Made by a program: the position numbers and the translations under genes | Shown here: positions 11,091 through 23,386 of the stretch, in pieces | Position numbering within the stretch: position 1 is the first letter of the stretch | Layout: each line of letters starts with the position of its first letter | DNA from: Symsagittifera roscoffensis | Taxonomy: Eukaryota; Xenacoelomorpha; Acoela; Convolutidae | Length of the DNA: 64,000 nucleotides | Assembly (NCBI RefSeq): GCF_963678635.1 | Contig: NC_087063.1 | Span: 32,250,599-32,314,598 of the forward strand | Direction: 5' to 3' | Notes under the pieces: generated by a model | Seen by the model: only the letters and a program-made list of their open reading frames with translations | The model's database searches: none | What the model was told of the DNA's origin: nothing

Positions 11091-13140
11091 CCATGGCTTA
11101 GGGGATAGACAGAAAGCGCTTCGGGTTCTGAAAAGTTTGTTCAAACGAGCTCCTTGGCGAGAGTCTACAGACCTTGTTGATGGTGGACACACAACAGATG
11201 ACCATTCTAACCACGAAACTGTTCCCGAGTCTTGTTATGAATCAAACTGTGTTGTAAACCAAAAATACTACAAAAAAAATAGTTAAAATGAGTTGCTTCA
11301 AGATCGTTCTGGATTATTATTCGTTAAATATTTTGTTTGGGAGACAAAATTTAGCATGGTGGTAGCGGCATATAAACGCCCACATTAGATTGAATGATCG
11401 ACAGCAAGCATCCGTCTAGTAGTTCCCTATCTTGGCGAGTGAGTAAAATAATTGTGATGTCAGGCATCACGTTATTTTTGAATAAAGCTGTTTGTAGACG
11501 CAAATTACAATTTTCCTCTTTGCAGTTTGAAATGGAAGTCTCTATGTTTGAATTCCTTTTAAATAATTGATTTTTAGTCTAATTAAGCACAAATTGAAAA
11601 ACTTCCAACAATTGCTTGAAGATAAAATGAATTAGCATCGTAACCAACTATTGATTTCAACTTAATTTCGTCCAATTTCTTGTGGCGACTGAAAATAAAA
11701 CTAGTTTGACCGACAATTTGTGTACGCAGAAGATCAAACCAGCTTCATGTTTTTTCGACAAATCGAAAACTAGCTCTCTCATAGAAATTCTAAGTTTTCA
11801 TGTTTATAGATTTCAATTATTTTTTAAACAGCTTCCTGTAGAGGTTTTGCGTCGAGGCAACCGTAAAATTGTAAAATTGTGAACATTTTATCCAAGAAAC
11901 TGCCCATTTTTTTTACCATTTATCAGCCATTGAACCAAAAAGTGAGTTTTATGGTCTCAGTAAAAATCCCAATTTTTTCAGCAAATCATTAACCTCAATT
12001 TAATCAGAAGTGTCAGAAACCGTCAGCTTTATTTTCAGTCGCCACTGAAAAACCAGAAACGGCAGAAGAAAAATATGTTTCAAAGTAAGTTTAGTTCATA
12101 CTTCTCTGATTATCTATTATATTTCCTCACCAGTATTTTGTCCTTTCTGGGTTTGCAGGAGTGCAATTTTTTCCAAAATTTTTGTTTGTTCAGAGTCAAG
12201 AGTTTTTTCATTGCTTAAACTAGAAAGAAGAGGCGAAAACTGAAGGTAAAGATGGTTTAGTCAATTATTATGTACTCACAGGGGTAAAAAAACTCTTTGA
12301 TGTCACTGTATATGCTTTGAGAAATCGCTTTAATGATGTTTCTGCTGCTAGCAGTTAAAGAATGCCAATGGAAGGAAAAGTTATTATATCTAACAGTAAG
12401 AAACGATTATTCGTTTTAATTACTAAAAAAAACTTGGTAGAAAGTAATATCTGGTAAATTATTTAAAGAAAAAATTGGGAATTTTATTGATATCCTTAAA
12501 ATCATTTTTTGGTTCAACGGTCAATAATTGGTTTAAAAAAAGTGGTCCGTTTCTTGGATAAACGGTTGACAATTTTACAAGATTAAAGTGATTAAACTGA
12601 TCCACGACACCTTCAATTTTATACGGTTGAAAAGCAGCTTTTCTATGCAATAACTCTAAACAAAACATTAAACGAACCTATATGCTGTTGAGAATCCTTC
12701 TTAAGAAAAATTTTTGACTGGACTATTGAAGGAAAAGAGTACATAATGATGACTTGCTACAGATTCATGAAAAAGTTGATTTCTGAAACGAAGTGCTGGG
12801 CTGTTCTAAAGCAAACAGAGATACTGTCGTGCGCTTCACTTGCTCTCATATGGTTTCCCATAAAATGGATTGCCATGACTGTGGCAAAATTAAGACATTA
12901 AAACCTCCACCTGGTACTATCCCTCCAACTCGTCAATTTTTCCATAAAATCCCTCTTAACAAATTGCCCTTTAGAATTTCAAACTGGCTTGTGTTTTCAA
13001 TTATTTCTGGTTTGTGTAAAGTTTTCGTGTTTGCACTAGTGAAATAGTAGCAATAAGTATTAGTTTTGGTCGAAGAAGATCATTGATATAATCGGTCTAT
13101 TGGTTTGATTGATAAGATGAGACAGTCGATCATTGTTTTT
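11090..13140. repeat. Large duplicated segment, copy 1
   Basis: This 2-kb block is repeated in the same orientation at 16190-18590. Shared landmarks include 'cttgttatgaatcaaactg' (11230 and 16240), 'agcatc...ctagtagttyccta' (11407 and 16414), 'ctagaaagaagaggcg' (12218 and 17063), 'aatttcaaactggcttgtg' (12975 and 18418) and 'gtcgaagaagatcattgat' (13068 and 18514). The copies differ by numerous substitutions and by an extra insert of roughly 600 bases in copy 2. ORFs inside are short and are not conserved as proteins. It is probably a diverged transposon of unknown class. Confidence 0.65.
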
Positions 13141-14260
13141 ACCTGCTTGACTTGGATTTTGAAAGTTTGTATCTATGGAAATCTATATTTCATCTTAACT
13201 GTTTTGCCTTAGAAAAAAAATTGAAATTACTTGATGGGGCTGTTGGTTGACATGGTCAATATTTAAGGATTTGATCTACCAAGTTCCACAAGGCAGTCCT
13301 CGTCTCACCTGTGTTAATGCAGTATCTTCATAGTGGCCTGTTTTTTGTTGCAGTTTACAAATTTTTGTGCTGCTCTGCATGCTAGCATTTTGTGATTTTT
13401 TGCTGCGCTTTGTTAGAGAAAGGAAACATATCACATAAACTCATCGTAGGCGTGAAACATCTCGTGACGGCACAAATTGATTCTGATATTTAATTTACTA
13501 AGCTCAATGTGACTTTCAGTTATTTTTTGTCTGTTTTTAGGGTGACATTTTACAATCGGTTGGAAACAATTCCAAGCAACAATTCCAAAAACAATTTCAT
13601 AATCGGTTGGAAACAATTCGATACAAATCTCACAAACTTTTATTGCATGCGTCCTTTTAAATGGTCTAAGTTTTTAGTCTTGAAAATTGTTCAGAGCACT
13701 CTGTACATTAGCGAAGTTTGGTATGCGTTCCTATATGTCTGTTTAAGTTAAACTTTCTAACAAATGACTTTCAAGTGAAAATAGGAGCAAGGGTTTGGAC
13801 CAAATGGGGTTCTTATACTTTTCAGTACCTGATCACGAATATACCCTCTTTATTGTTTTTGTCTTATGTTATCTTATGTTATCAAAACATGTTGTCAAAT
13901 TTTCGAATACTAAATTTTCCTCTAAGAACAATCATGTATTTTATTTGATTTTATAGGAAAAATTTAATTGAAAAAAGGCGTAAAAAAGACGAGTTTGAGT
14001 TTAAGATACTAGACTGCGTCAATAGTTGTGTCAAAAACAAAACAATTTTTTTCTAGGTAGAGTTTTAAATTTCATATTTTTTCATTAGCCAACTCTCAAG
14101 CCAAGTAAAATTGAATTGACACAATAAAGAATTCTCTGGCAGCAAACTGAAAAGAGAAAAAGATTGAAGACTTATCCGGAGGAAGACGCGACTGAACGTT
14201 TGAGCTGCAATAGAAAGTCTGAATCGCGTAAACAGCTATCTGTATAGCACCAGTATTGAA
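13141..14260. other. No gene seen
   Basis: AT-rich sequence between the two large repeat copies. ORFs of 60-80 codons on both strands contain no recognisable domain and have no partner in the other copy. Confidence 0.4.
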
Positions 14261-14522
14261 GGTAACAATAAAAATCTAATAACTAATATCTGAGAAACAG
14301 CGAAAAAATACATAGTCCCTTTACGATAAATTTCCAGACATTTTCTTATAATTATATATTTTTTAAAGTTCATGACACAATTAGTATTTAAGGTAACAAT
14401 AAAAATCTAATAACTAATATCTGAGAAACAGCGAAAAAATATATAGTCCCTTTACGATAAATTTCCAGACATTTTCTTATAATTATATATTTTTTAAAGT
14501 TCATGACACAATTAGTATTTAA
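14261..14522. repeat. Tandem duplication, 2 x 131 bp
   Basis: The unit beginning 'ggtaacaataaaaatctaat' at 14261 recurs at 14392, and a third copy starts at 14523 but diverges after about 10 bases. The two full units appear to differ at one base (tacatagt versus tatatagt). No coding potential. Confidence 0.9.
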
Positions 14523-14559
14523 GGTAACAATTGTGCCTCAAACAATTTAAAATTCACCG

Positions 14560-16189
14560 TAGCCATCCTTATGTTTTCCTGTTTTTTTCCACCGTAGCCA
14601 TTATTTATGTTTTCCTGTTGCTTCTTCGTCAAACTTTTACTTTTTTGTTCAGTTGCTTCTCTGTTGCCATTATGTACACTCAGTTTCTTTAAGCTTTGAA
14701 GCGATTTGAAGCAAGCGCTATCAAATCGTAATATAGAACTTTTTCGGGGCTACATATTGCTAAACAAAATAACTTCAATCATTTCATATCTTGGTTCAAA
14801 CTAAATTCAAGTTTCCAAGAGAACCCTGCCTATTTAGTTCAGAGGCAACGAAAACAACTGGGACGGCAACAATCCTGGGTTTGAAACTGACCAGGATCTG
14901 TTTTTTTTTTCAGACGGGAAATGTTCAGTTTCTGAAAAATTGTCGGCTTATTGATTTTTTGCTGAGGTTTTAGCTTAATTGCCACATTTTTTGCTGTACG
15001 CTAGTTTCATTGTAAATGTTTTTTATATTCCTGCTTTATGTTTTGTTTTTATGATATAATCCTGCAATTTGTAATTTTAATAAAGTTGACTTCGTATATT
15101 TTCGTTGTTCGTGTTATATTTTTTTTGGACTAAATGAGTTCTGCTTATGTTTTTTCAATTTAATAACCTAATTTTGGGTCCTTTGAAATAATCATAAATT
15201 ATATCAAAGGATTAGGTACGAACATCAAATACATTTGTCGTGAGCTAATTAAATTTAGTTCGCATGCAATTTTTGTAACAATTTTCAAAATGAAAAAAAT
15301 CCACCATTGATTGGTTCGTCATGTAAAATTGTTTTTTAACTCTTTTTTACAATTATCAATTGCAACTTAGAACTTAAAACTCAAAAAAAATTTTTTTATT
15401 GCACCTGATTTATTGCAAAAAAGGTTTAACAAACTTTGCTTTGTTTATGAATGGCTGAGTTATATCCTGATTTATTGCAAAAAAGATTTAACAAACTTTG
15501 CTTTGTTAATGAATGGCTGAGTTATATTCCGTACGCACTAATTTCATTGAGTTTCGATGTTTGTGCAATAGCAGTCTTGTCAACATCAGTATATTCAAGT
15601 CTTTGATTGTAGTCTACAAAATGAAAAATGTCCTTTGTGCGATTGTATTGAAGTAACAAATGACAGTTATTACATGTAGGATAATGAGCCAGGCACCATT
15701 TAAAGTTGTCAGGTGTGAGAAGACCTTTCCACCAAGGTAGCTAGCTTGCAAGCAAAATGCTCCATTTGTCCAACAAGATCGCTGCGATTAGCTATCGTGT
15801 TTATGAATATTAGTGATAGCTCCTCGAAATTGTCTTCCAGCTGATCTGGATTGTGTTTGCTGACCAAAACAAGATCCTATAAAATGTCTGATATTAGCAA
15901 CGGTTTAAGCTGATTTTTTGACAATGTTGATTTCGACAGATTTCTTTTCTTGGCATATCATTTACACTTCCTTTTTATACTGATATTTTTCGGCTAATCA
16001 CTTGCATTGCGTTTTATTATTAAAATTGAACATTAAAATAATACAAAAATTATTCAAAGTTTTGACACTGTAAGAAAAATTTTGTATTTTTTTGAAAGTT
16101 TTTGATTTAAAAACAAAAAAAATGTTCGAAAAGATTTAAACATTTTGTTTAATTTTCAGCTTGAATTTAATTTTAATATAAGTATATCT
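14560..16189. repeat. Long AT-rich repeat, third copy, front part
   Basis: 14700-15190 aligns with 6900-7300 and 15200-15440 aligns with parts of 8060-8120 and 10600-10760. Inside, a short local duplication of about 60 bases ('tgatttattgcaaaaaa...gaatggctgagttatat') occurs at 15409 and 15469. No gene seen. Confidence 0.5.
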
Positions 16190-18590
16190 TGTGATTCGAG
16201 AAAATTTTTGCATTACCATTATAACCACGAAATTGTTCCCGATTCTTGTTATGAATCAAACTGTGTTGTAAACCAAAAATTATATCAAATTTAAAGTTTA
16301 AAATGAGCTGCTTCAAGATTGTTTTTGATTGTTTTCCGTTGAATATTTCATTTCGGAGACATTTTTTAGCATGGTGGTAGCAGCACAAAAACGCCCATAT
16401 TAGATTGAATGATCGACAGCAAGCATCGGGCTAGTAGTTTCCTATCTTGGCGTGTGAGTAAGATAAATGTTGTGTCAGCCATCACGTACTTTTTGAATAA
16501 AGTTATTTATAGACACAAATTGCAAATTTCCTCTTTGCAGTTTGAAATCTCTATGTTTGAATTCCTTTTAAATAGATAATTTTTTAGTCCAATTGAGCAC
16601 AAATTGAAAATTTTCCAACAATTGCATGAAGATAAAATGATTTGCGTCGTAACCAACCATTGATTTCAAATTAATTATTCACGTATTCACCTATGAAATA
16701 TTCGTCTAATTTCTTGTAGTGACTGAAAATAAAACTAGGTTCACCGACACTTTTTGTACGCCGAAGATCAAGCCAGCCTTCATGTTTTCTCGACAAGTCG
16801 AAAACTAGCTCTCTCATAGAAACTCTAAGTGTTCTTGTTTTAAGAATTCAATTATTTTTTTAACAGTTTCTGGTAGAGGTTGAGCGTCGAAATTACCGTA
16901 GTATTTCAGAAAGTTTTTATGTTTCAAAAAATTTTAGTCCATAATTCTCTGATTATCTCGTACATTTCGTCACCAGTATTTTGTCTTTTTTGGGTATAGG
17001 ATAGCAAGTTTTATCCAAAAAACTTTTTGTATTCAAAGTTAAGAGGTTTTTCATTGCGTAAACTAGAAAGAAGAGGCGGAATATGGAGGTAAAGATGGTT
17101 TAGACAAATAATCAAACTTTATTATGTACTCACAGGGGAAAAAAACTCGCTGTCACTCTATATGCTTTGAGAATTCGGTCTAATGGTGTTTCTGCTGCTA
17201 ACATTTGACGTTTACCAATGAAACGAAAAGTTGTTAAGGCTAGCAGTAAAAAACGACTATTCGTTTTAATTATTAAAAAACAATTGGTAGAAAAAAATCT
17301 AGTTAATTATTTGAAGGAAAACTTGAGATTTTTTTTGCGACCATTAAACTCACTTTTTGGTTCAATGGCCGATAATTGGTAAAAAAAGTGGTCAGTTTCT
17401 TGGATAAAAGGTTAACCATTTTACGAAAAGAATAAATTGATCCACGACACCTTCAATTTTATACAGTTGAAAAGCAGCTTTTTTCTGCAAAAACTCAATA
17501 AAAAACAACAAGCAAATTGTTATGCAGTTGAGTGTCCTTCTTAAGAAAGATTTGTGTTGAGCTATTGAAGCAAAAGCGTTCTTAATGATGACTTGCTACA
17601 GATACAAGAACAAGTTGATTTCTGAAACTAATTTTTTTTAGAAGGAACAAACAAAATATCCAAAAGAATCCGCTGCTCGACGGTTGGCCGGAAAATAGGT
17701 CTTGGGGTGGATTAAAAGTCAAATGTTACAAAAGATTGGTAAAATCTGAGCTCGTGGAGAACATTAATTCCAACTAGTTTGAACTTATTAAAAAGGGAAG
17801 GACGGGACCGTATTTGCTTCCTGGATTCACATGTTTCGTCATGCAGCAATATTTTTAAACATCTGGATAATTATGATCGGACAAATGTGACCTCCGAAAG
17901 CAAAAGATTAATCCGATTATTTTCACTCTGATGCGATAAAAAAGATGTAAGCTAAAGTTCAAACAGCCTTATCATCTTTAATAGCACAAAAAAGTAAAGC
18001 ACTCGGAAGTTTTCTCAATCCTTTCAAAACTATTGCTGTCTATGCCTATAAAAATTTCTTACTATATAATTTTCTTGAGCACTACCATTCAAAAAACAGA
18101 CAATTTAACTCTGCCAAATCATCTTATTGGTTCCAATACTTATATCCAATGCTTAAAACAACATATCCAATGCTTAAAAAAGGCAAAGAAGATCCTTGAA
18201 TGGATTTCCATTGCAACTTCATTCAAGTGCTCAAAGTGCTGGGTTATTTTGAAGGAAAAAGCAATACTGTTGTGCGCTCATTTGTCTCATATTTGTTCCC
18301 ATAATATGGGTTGCCATGACTATAACAAATTAAGAATTAAGACAAAAAACCTCCACTTGGTACTATCCCTCAAACTCGTCAGTTTTTTATAATATCCCCC
18401 AAAGAAATTGCCCTTTAGAATTTCAAACTGGCTTGTGTTTTCAATTGTTTCTGGTTGGTGTAAAATTTTCCTGTTTGCACTAGAAAGATAGTAGCAATAA
18501 AAATTAGTATTGGTCGAAGAAGATCATTGATATAATCTGACAATTGGCTTGATTGATATGATGAGACTGTCGATCATTGAGTTTGAGACG
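16190..18590. repeat. Large duplicated segment, copy 2
   Basis: Same-orientation diverged copy of 11090-13140; see the landmarks given there. Relative to copy 1 it carries extra sequence from about 17635 to 18230, whose edges in copy 1 are directly joined (12788). That extra piece contains frames that may be hAT transposase remnants. Confidence 0.65.
17640..18230 (+). pseudogene. Possible hAT transposase N-terminal remnant inserted in repeat copy 2
   Basis: This stretch is absent from the matching place in copy 1. In one plus frame it reads a C/H pattern near 17815-17870 ('CFLDSHVSSCSNIFKHLDN') that resembles the BED-finger region of hAT transposases, with stops nearby. A clearer hAT C-terminal fragment lies downstream at 19447-19698, in the same orientation. 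The link between the two is inferred from order and strand only. Confidence 0.3.
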
Positions 18591-19147
18591 TATCCGTGGA
18601 AAAAGAATTTCCTATTAATTGATTGGGACCCATACAACGCTTGACTTTAAAACAGACTGGATTGGAGCAAATATTACCTAATAAAACTATACCGGACAAT
18701 TTGAACATTTTAGCTGATCTGTTGAGTTATAAAATCCTACTACTAAGCAGGACGTGAACTTTTGTGATCAAGGCGCTGCTCTGAAAGTTACAGCCCTGAT
18801 GCAAAACGCAATGAATGAGTGGGGTGAAGACTTTCGAAATCAGTGACACATAAAATTGTATTCGCCAACTTATGTGATTAGTGCTCAACGGAGTATTGCT
18901 AATTCATCAGCAGATCAACTTGAGTATGAGCGAAAGGAAGGAGCTGTCCTGAGACTTTCACCAAAGCACCGCTACAGTATCAAAAAACAAACCACCTCCA
19001 GCTATGGGCAGTAACGCTGTGGTTGATACATTCGAGTTGTGTGCTCAAACAGCAAAAAGTTATATAAACTTTTGTTTGTCTGTGTGTGCATTTGTATTCA
19101 AATGCTTTATTCGTCAAATCGTTTTCGTTCAATTACTATTTTTCATT

Positions 19148-19246
19148 TAGCTCTTGGGCGCGGCGGATGCACGGCAGGATGATGCCTTGCGGCGGTCGAG
19201 GGAGTGGTACCTGGGAGCCGCGGGAGATCGCGGGGCGCTGCGGAGG
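19148..19246. other. GC-rich foreign-looking stretch abutting the gap
   Basis: About 95 bases starting near 'gggcgcggcggatgcacggc' are very GC-rich, unlike anything else in the first 50 kb. One plus frame reads as an Ala/Arg/Asp-rich peptide ('LGAADARQDDALRR') with the codon style of a high-GC bacterium. It stops at the run of Ns. This looks like a contaminant or chimeric read end joined at the scaffold gap, not native sequence. Confidence 0.6.
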
Positions 19247-19446
19247 NNNNNNNNNNNNNNNNNNNNNNNNNNNNNNNNNNNNNNNNNNNNNNNNNNNNNN
19301 NNNNNNNNNNNNNNNNNNNNNNNNNNNNNNNNNNNNNNNNNNNNNNNNNNNNNNNNNNNNNNNNNNNNNNNNNNNNNNNNNNNNNNNNNNNNNNNNNNNN
19401 NNNNNNNNNNNNNNNNNNNNNNNNNNNNNNNNNNNNNNNNNNNNNN
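19247..19446. other. Assembly gap, 200 Ns
   Basis: Exactly 200 N bases, which suggests a placeholder of fixed length. True size and order across the gap are unknown. ORFs that span it are artefacts. Confidence 0.98.
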
Positions 19447-19698
19447 CTTCTTAAAAAGAAAAAGTGTACAAAGAAATCAGCGGACAGTGTTTATCAAGAT
19501 GTACGATATTTGAGGCCAACTTCCAACATGACAGAAAAATTTTTCAGCAAAGCGGGATTTGCTTTTGATGACTTACGACAGAGTATTTTGCCGATGAAGC
19601 TTGAAATGCAGCTGTTCCTGGATGTTAACAATCAATTTTGGTCGAAAACTGACGTTGCTAAAGCTATGAATGAGACCCAATTAATTGCAACTAATTGA
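19447..19698 (+). pseudogene. hAT-family transposase C-terminal (dimerisation) fragment
   Basis: The open frame after the gap contains 'LRPTSNMTEKFFSKAGFAF', 'DDLRQSILPMKLEMQLFL' and 'NNQFWSKTDVAKAM'. These match the conserved C-terminal dimerisation region of hAT transposases (PPTSNxxERxFSxAxxxxxDxRxxLLPxxxExxLFLxxNxxFW). It ends at a TAA stop followed by an imperfect 'attga' rich run. The rest of the gene is missing: upstream is the assembly gap and then AT-rich sequence without a matching long frame. Transposases of this type cut and paste their own DNA. This fragment cannot do so alone. Confidence 0.7.
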
Positions 19699-20519
19699 TA
19701 ATTGACAAAGCTTGTGCAAACAATTCAATTAATTGACAATCTTTTCAAGTAATTGACTTTTTGTCTACCAATTGACTTTTACCAACCCCTGGCCACATCA
19801 ACAGTAAAAAATCGAAGTGTTCCAATTTTTTACTAAAAAAAAGGAAAAATTTAAAGACCCGGATGTATCACATACAACTTAGTATGGCCTCCAAAACATG
19901 ATGGCAGGCCCGTAAAATTTTTGTAAAATTAGACCTGGTTCTTTGTTTTGGCATTTCTGATGCTGTGGTTGTAACAAAAAGAGGTAGCATAATCTACACA
20001 TCAGTATGTACACATCAGGTAGCATCAGTAGAAAATCAGAAATAGTCCATTTTAATTCATACAAAAAAGCAAGAGCGAGGAGAAATATTCCGAGAAATGG
20101 AAGCTTGGTCTATTTCCCAGTTAACCCATGCTTAACAAAATTATTGCCAAAATTAACGAAATTCAGGAAAAAAGCAAAGCGAAAGAAAACTGCTTCGAGC
20201 TACCAAATTATAGTGTCGATGATGTTGAGCAGTTCGCCATACTTTATATAACACTTAAGTTGGTTTTACAACATACTGTTCTATTTTTTTAACCAGTTTG
20301 GTCTCCCTAAACTGTAGCGCCAGCAAAACTAACAGCTTGGCGGGCAATGCATTAACACGGCAATACTAGAAAAATCACAGGTTACTGTGAGTTCGGGCGA
20401 AGTTATACCCGAGCTTAGATTACGAGGTCAAACTTCTCATACAACGTACCGTTTGGGGGATGTGTGTCTCTGGAATTCGGGGACAAGCCTCTAAACATGT
20501 CAAAACTTGAATATGAAAT

Positions 20520-20700
20520 CCACACAACAAAATTTTGTTTGAAAATTTTGGAGAAAAAATTGCACCATATTAGTTCTGATGAAATTCTAAGCAACTTTTT
20601 TTCTCTTCTTTTTTTGTCTAATTTTCACCCAATTTGAGAAAAACGTGTTTGAAAAATCATATTTTATTCATTTTGTCCGGATAATTTAAATCAGCACTGT
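20520..20700. repeat. Dispersed repeat, inverted partner at 41440-41620
   Basis: Reverse-complement similarity to 41440-41620 is visible: 'ttgcaccata', 'attctaagcaac', 'tttgtctaattttcaccc' and 'ggataatttaaatcagca' each have their complement there in the matching order. Nothing coding is seen in 19700-20900. Confidence 0.55.
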
Positions 20701-20959
20701 ATTGGAGTTCTCAAAGAATACTTGTAAAGTATTTTTTGTACGCAAACTTGATGTGTAGCGGAATCTGCAACGAGCAAACATAGGAACTTGTTGCGCGCTC
20801 CTCATTTGTAAAAAGGTTAGGTCCGCAAATTTGTTAGCGGAAGCCGCATTTGATAGAGGATTCAGCAAGAGGGAACTGGATTCCGCAGTTTGTTACCTGA
20901 CTAAGAGCTAAGCTAGAACCAGATCAAAAGTGAACAAGTAAGAGCTAGCTCCAATTAAA

Positions 20960-21156
20960 TGACATAGGTACCAGTGTAAGTTTATTTAAATTTATGAAAG
21001 TCTTCGGTTTCTGTCTGGGGACCTGCTGCTATGACCTTGCGATTGCTATTGTCTGGCATACACTTAAACAAAAAAGTGCAGTAAATTTAGGTATTGTGAA
21101 CAATAGAGTTGTCTTATCAATTAAACCTCGATTACTCAGTTTTTGGATCTTTATCA
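20960..21156 (+). repeat. 5' LTR
   Basis: Starts TGACATAGGTACC and ends TTATCA, so it has the usual TG...CA ends. It is the same length (197 bp) as the 3' copy at 23387-23583. The sequence just after it, tggcgcagcc, begins with TGG as tRNA-primed binding sites do. The matching tRNA was not determined. Confidence 0.85.
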
Positions 21157-21410
21157 TGGCGCAGCCAGCTGCAAGAAAAGTAGGGGGAAAGAACCCATTG
21201 AGCATACTATCATTTTGGGACGCGCACACGCCGGAGCCGCCGACATACTGGGAGGAGTGGATCATAAAATTTCACCACTGGGGAAAGATCTCTAAATATG
21301 ACATCGATCTCGATGATTTCTACTTCAATGATACCTTAGATGCCACGGAGATTGCAGCGCTGCCGGGGGAAAATAATGGAAAAAATCGTTTAGAGGGGGG
21401 AAGAAGTTAA
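21154..21410 (+). pseudogene. Truncated gag-like ORF of the LTR element
   Basis: An ATG overlapping the end of the 5' LTR opens a frame beginning 'MAQPAARKVGGKN' and containing 'PPTYWEEWIIKFHHW'. This is like the start of gypsy Gag capsid regions (a Pro-rich lead into W-x3-W-xxxF). The frame ends at 21410, about 85 codons on, where the internal deletion joins it to pol sequence of another frame. It has no nucleocapsid zinc knuckle. Confidence 0.5.
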
Positions 21411-21426
21411 AATCCAACTTGTACCT

Positions 21427-22480
21427 TTGCATTGGGATGAAGCACAAAGGATCTTTAAAGCCCGTAAACCGGCGGTTAGTATTAAAACGGAGAGATACTC
21501 ACGAGTTTTGGACAAAATGCGAAACGTATTTAAACGAGAGCGTAACGTTACATATTGGCGAGGATTGTTTTACGGAAGACAACAGAGAGACAATGAAAAC
21601 AGAGAGACAATGAAATTAATTGCTAAGCTCGGACAGTATTATGCCCAACATTATAACGACTTTGCAGTGAGAGAAAACTGTCTGTGGATGGACGGCCGTT
21701 TGGCCATACCGAAGGTTATGTCCAAATCAGTACTTAACCGACTACATCACAACCACCACTGTCGAGATAAAATGTTCGCGGCGGCGAAGGACACTGGGAT
21801 CCCGCTCTTGCATAGGAACCTCTCGGCCACCGCTAAGTACTGCAAAAGCTGCTTAGAAGCAGGTGAAAACCTTAAACCGAACATTCCTAAAAGTAATTTT
21901 GGGATAACATATGTACCCATGGAAACTATCGATTTAGTCCAATTGGATTTCTGGGGTCCACTAAACTATGTTCAAGGTCGGCAGAAATATGTTTTAGTAG
22001 CGGTAGATTCTTTTTCACATTGGCCATTTGCATATGTTTGCTCAAGTAACAAATCGAAAAATGAACTAAAATTCCTAATGAAATATATAAATACACATGG
22101 TCACCCAAGGAAGCTACATACGGATCAGGCGGCCGGATTCTTTTCCAAAAAACAATTTAAACTTCTGTTATTACGAGGGTATCGAACTTATAAAATCCCC
22201 GGTAAAGGATCATCGCGCAACTGGTATGGTTGAAAGAACCATCGAATCAATAAAAAAATTACGTTCTAACATACCTACGGGAAAACAAAAACCAAAAAAT
22301 CAAGATGATGATATCCCGAGCGTTAAGCGCTTTACAATTCGTACCGCAATCTAAGACTAAATTGACGCCATTTGAGGCCTATTATGGACAAGAAGTATGC
22401 TCCCCAAAACCGAAAAACTTCTCGGGGGTTGGAGAAACACGAATTAGCAGAGGCGGACGTCGAATTAACCCATGCGAGCG
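21427..22480 (+). pseudogene. Integrase of the LTR element, frameshifted
   Basis: The frame at 21427-22233 holds the HHCC zinc domain ('LNRLHHNHHCRDK' to 'YCKSCLEAG') and the first catalytic Asp in 'LVQLDFWGPL', then 'LHTDQAAGFF' with the second Asp. The frame then shifts near 22180. The Glu-containing part 'SPVKDHRATGMVERTI' continues in the 22097-22354 frame and 'QSKTKLTPFEAYYGQE' in a third frame. Some Asp-to-Glu spacing is retained across the shift. It is nonfunctional as it stands. The same subfamily signature (DHRxxGxxER) is seen in the decayed element at 1.8 kb. Confidence 0.75.
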
Positions 22481-23158
22481 CACCAGCGTGGCTCAAGCGC
22501 AACAAGAATACCACCACAGCGGTGTATCAGCGAACCGGGATCACGGATCCAAAGGACCCTAGGAGGTATAAGCGTTTATCTTCCACAAAAGAAAAATTAA
22601 CACCACATACGGTGCAAATGAAAAAGGTATTATTACTAAGGCGAAGCGGTGTTTCTTTTAGATCAGCGGTCGAAGGAAATAGGATAGAAAAGGGTCCCAG
22701 TGAGAATACACCAGGCTCAAGTACAGTTCAAGAGCCGAAAGTTAAACCAAGGGTTGAAACTCATATGGTATCAAACGAAAATTCGAAAAGGACGGCAAAG
22801 AAGCGAATGCAAGAGTAAACTACACGAGAGCGAACACGAGAGTAAACTAAAGAAATTAGGGCGACTACTTGAAAGTAGCGATGAAGAGAGCGATGACGAC
22901 AATGACGAGAACGAAAGAGCGGGCGAAAGAAACGAACGGGAAGTCGCAGCGAGCGGCGGGACGGCGATGAATACGGCGAGCGAAGAAAGGCGAGACAAGG
23001 AGACGGGTGAACCGTCGGGCACGAAGCAAGCGAGCTCATCGAAAACCATAGGTCAAAAGACTAGAAAATTGGAAGAGGCTACGCGTCGGTCGACGAGACA
23101 AAGGAAAGAAGTGGACGAGATGGGCGGAGTTATGATCCATCTATTTGATCAAAAATAA
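22372..23158 (+). pseudogene. C-terminal charged tail of the LTR element pol
   Basis: Frames at 22372-22818 and 22700-23158 continue after the integrase. They are rich in Lys, Arg, Glu and Asp, with an acidic run 'SSDEESDDDNDENE' and an ending 'RRSTRQRKEVDEMGG'. This matches the charged tails that often follow gypsy integrases. A purine-rich run (aaagaaaaggagacaaaaagg, 23158-23180) follows the stop, about 200 bp before the 3' LTR. Confidence 0.5.
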
Positions 23159-23386
23159 AGAAAAGAAAAGGAGACAAAAAGGACCCAGGGAGAGGGTCGG
23201 CAGATGTGCCGAAAAACTCGAATATTTGCATTATCTAAACTCATTTTCAGTATATACATTTTTCCGATTAAACTGAAACTGAATGATGAACAAATACTTA
23301 TTGAGATGATAATATGTATCAGATAAGGTGCGAAGTACTATAAGTTTTCAATCTATGGTTTTAAAATTTATTTGTGGTTGCCCATA

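Noticed and set aside
19086-19698. Three long plus-strand ORFs spanning the run of Ns
   Set aside because: They contain about 67 unknown residues and join GC-rich foreign-looking sequence to a hAT fragment across a gap. Only the part after 19446 was kept.
22761-23049. Two minus-strand Ser/Arg-rich ORFs
   Set aside because: They are antisense shadows of the charged tail of the LTR element.
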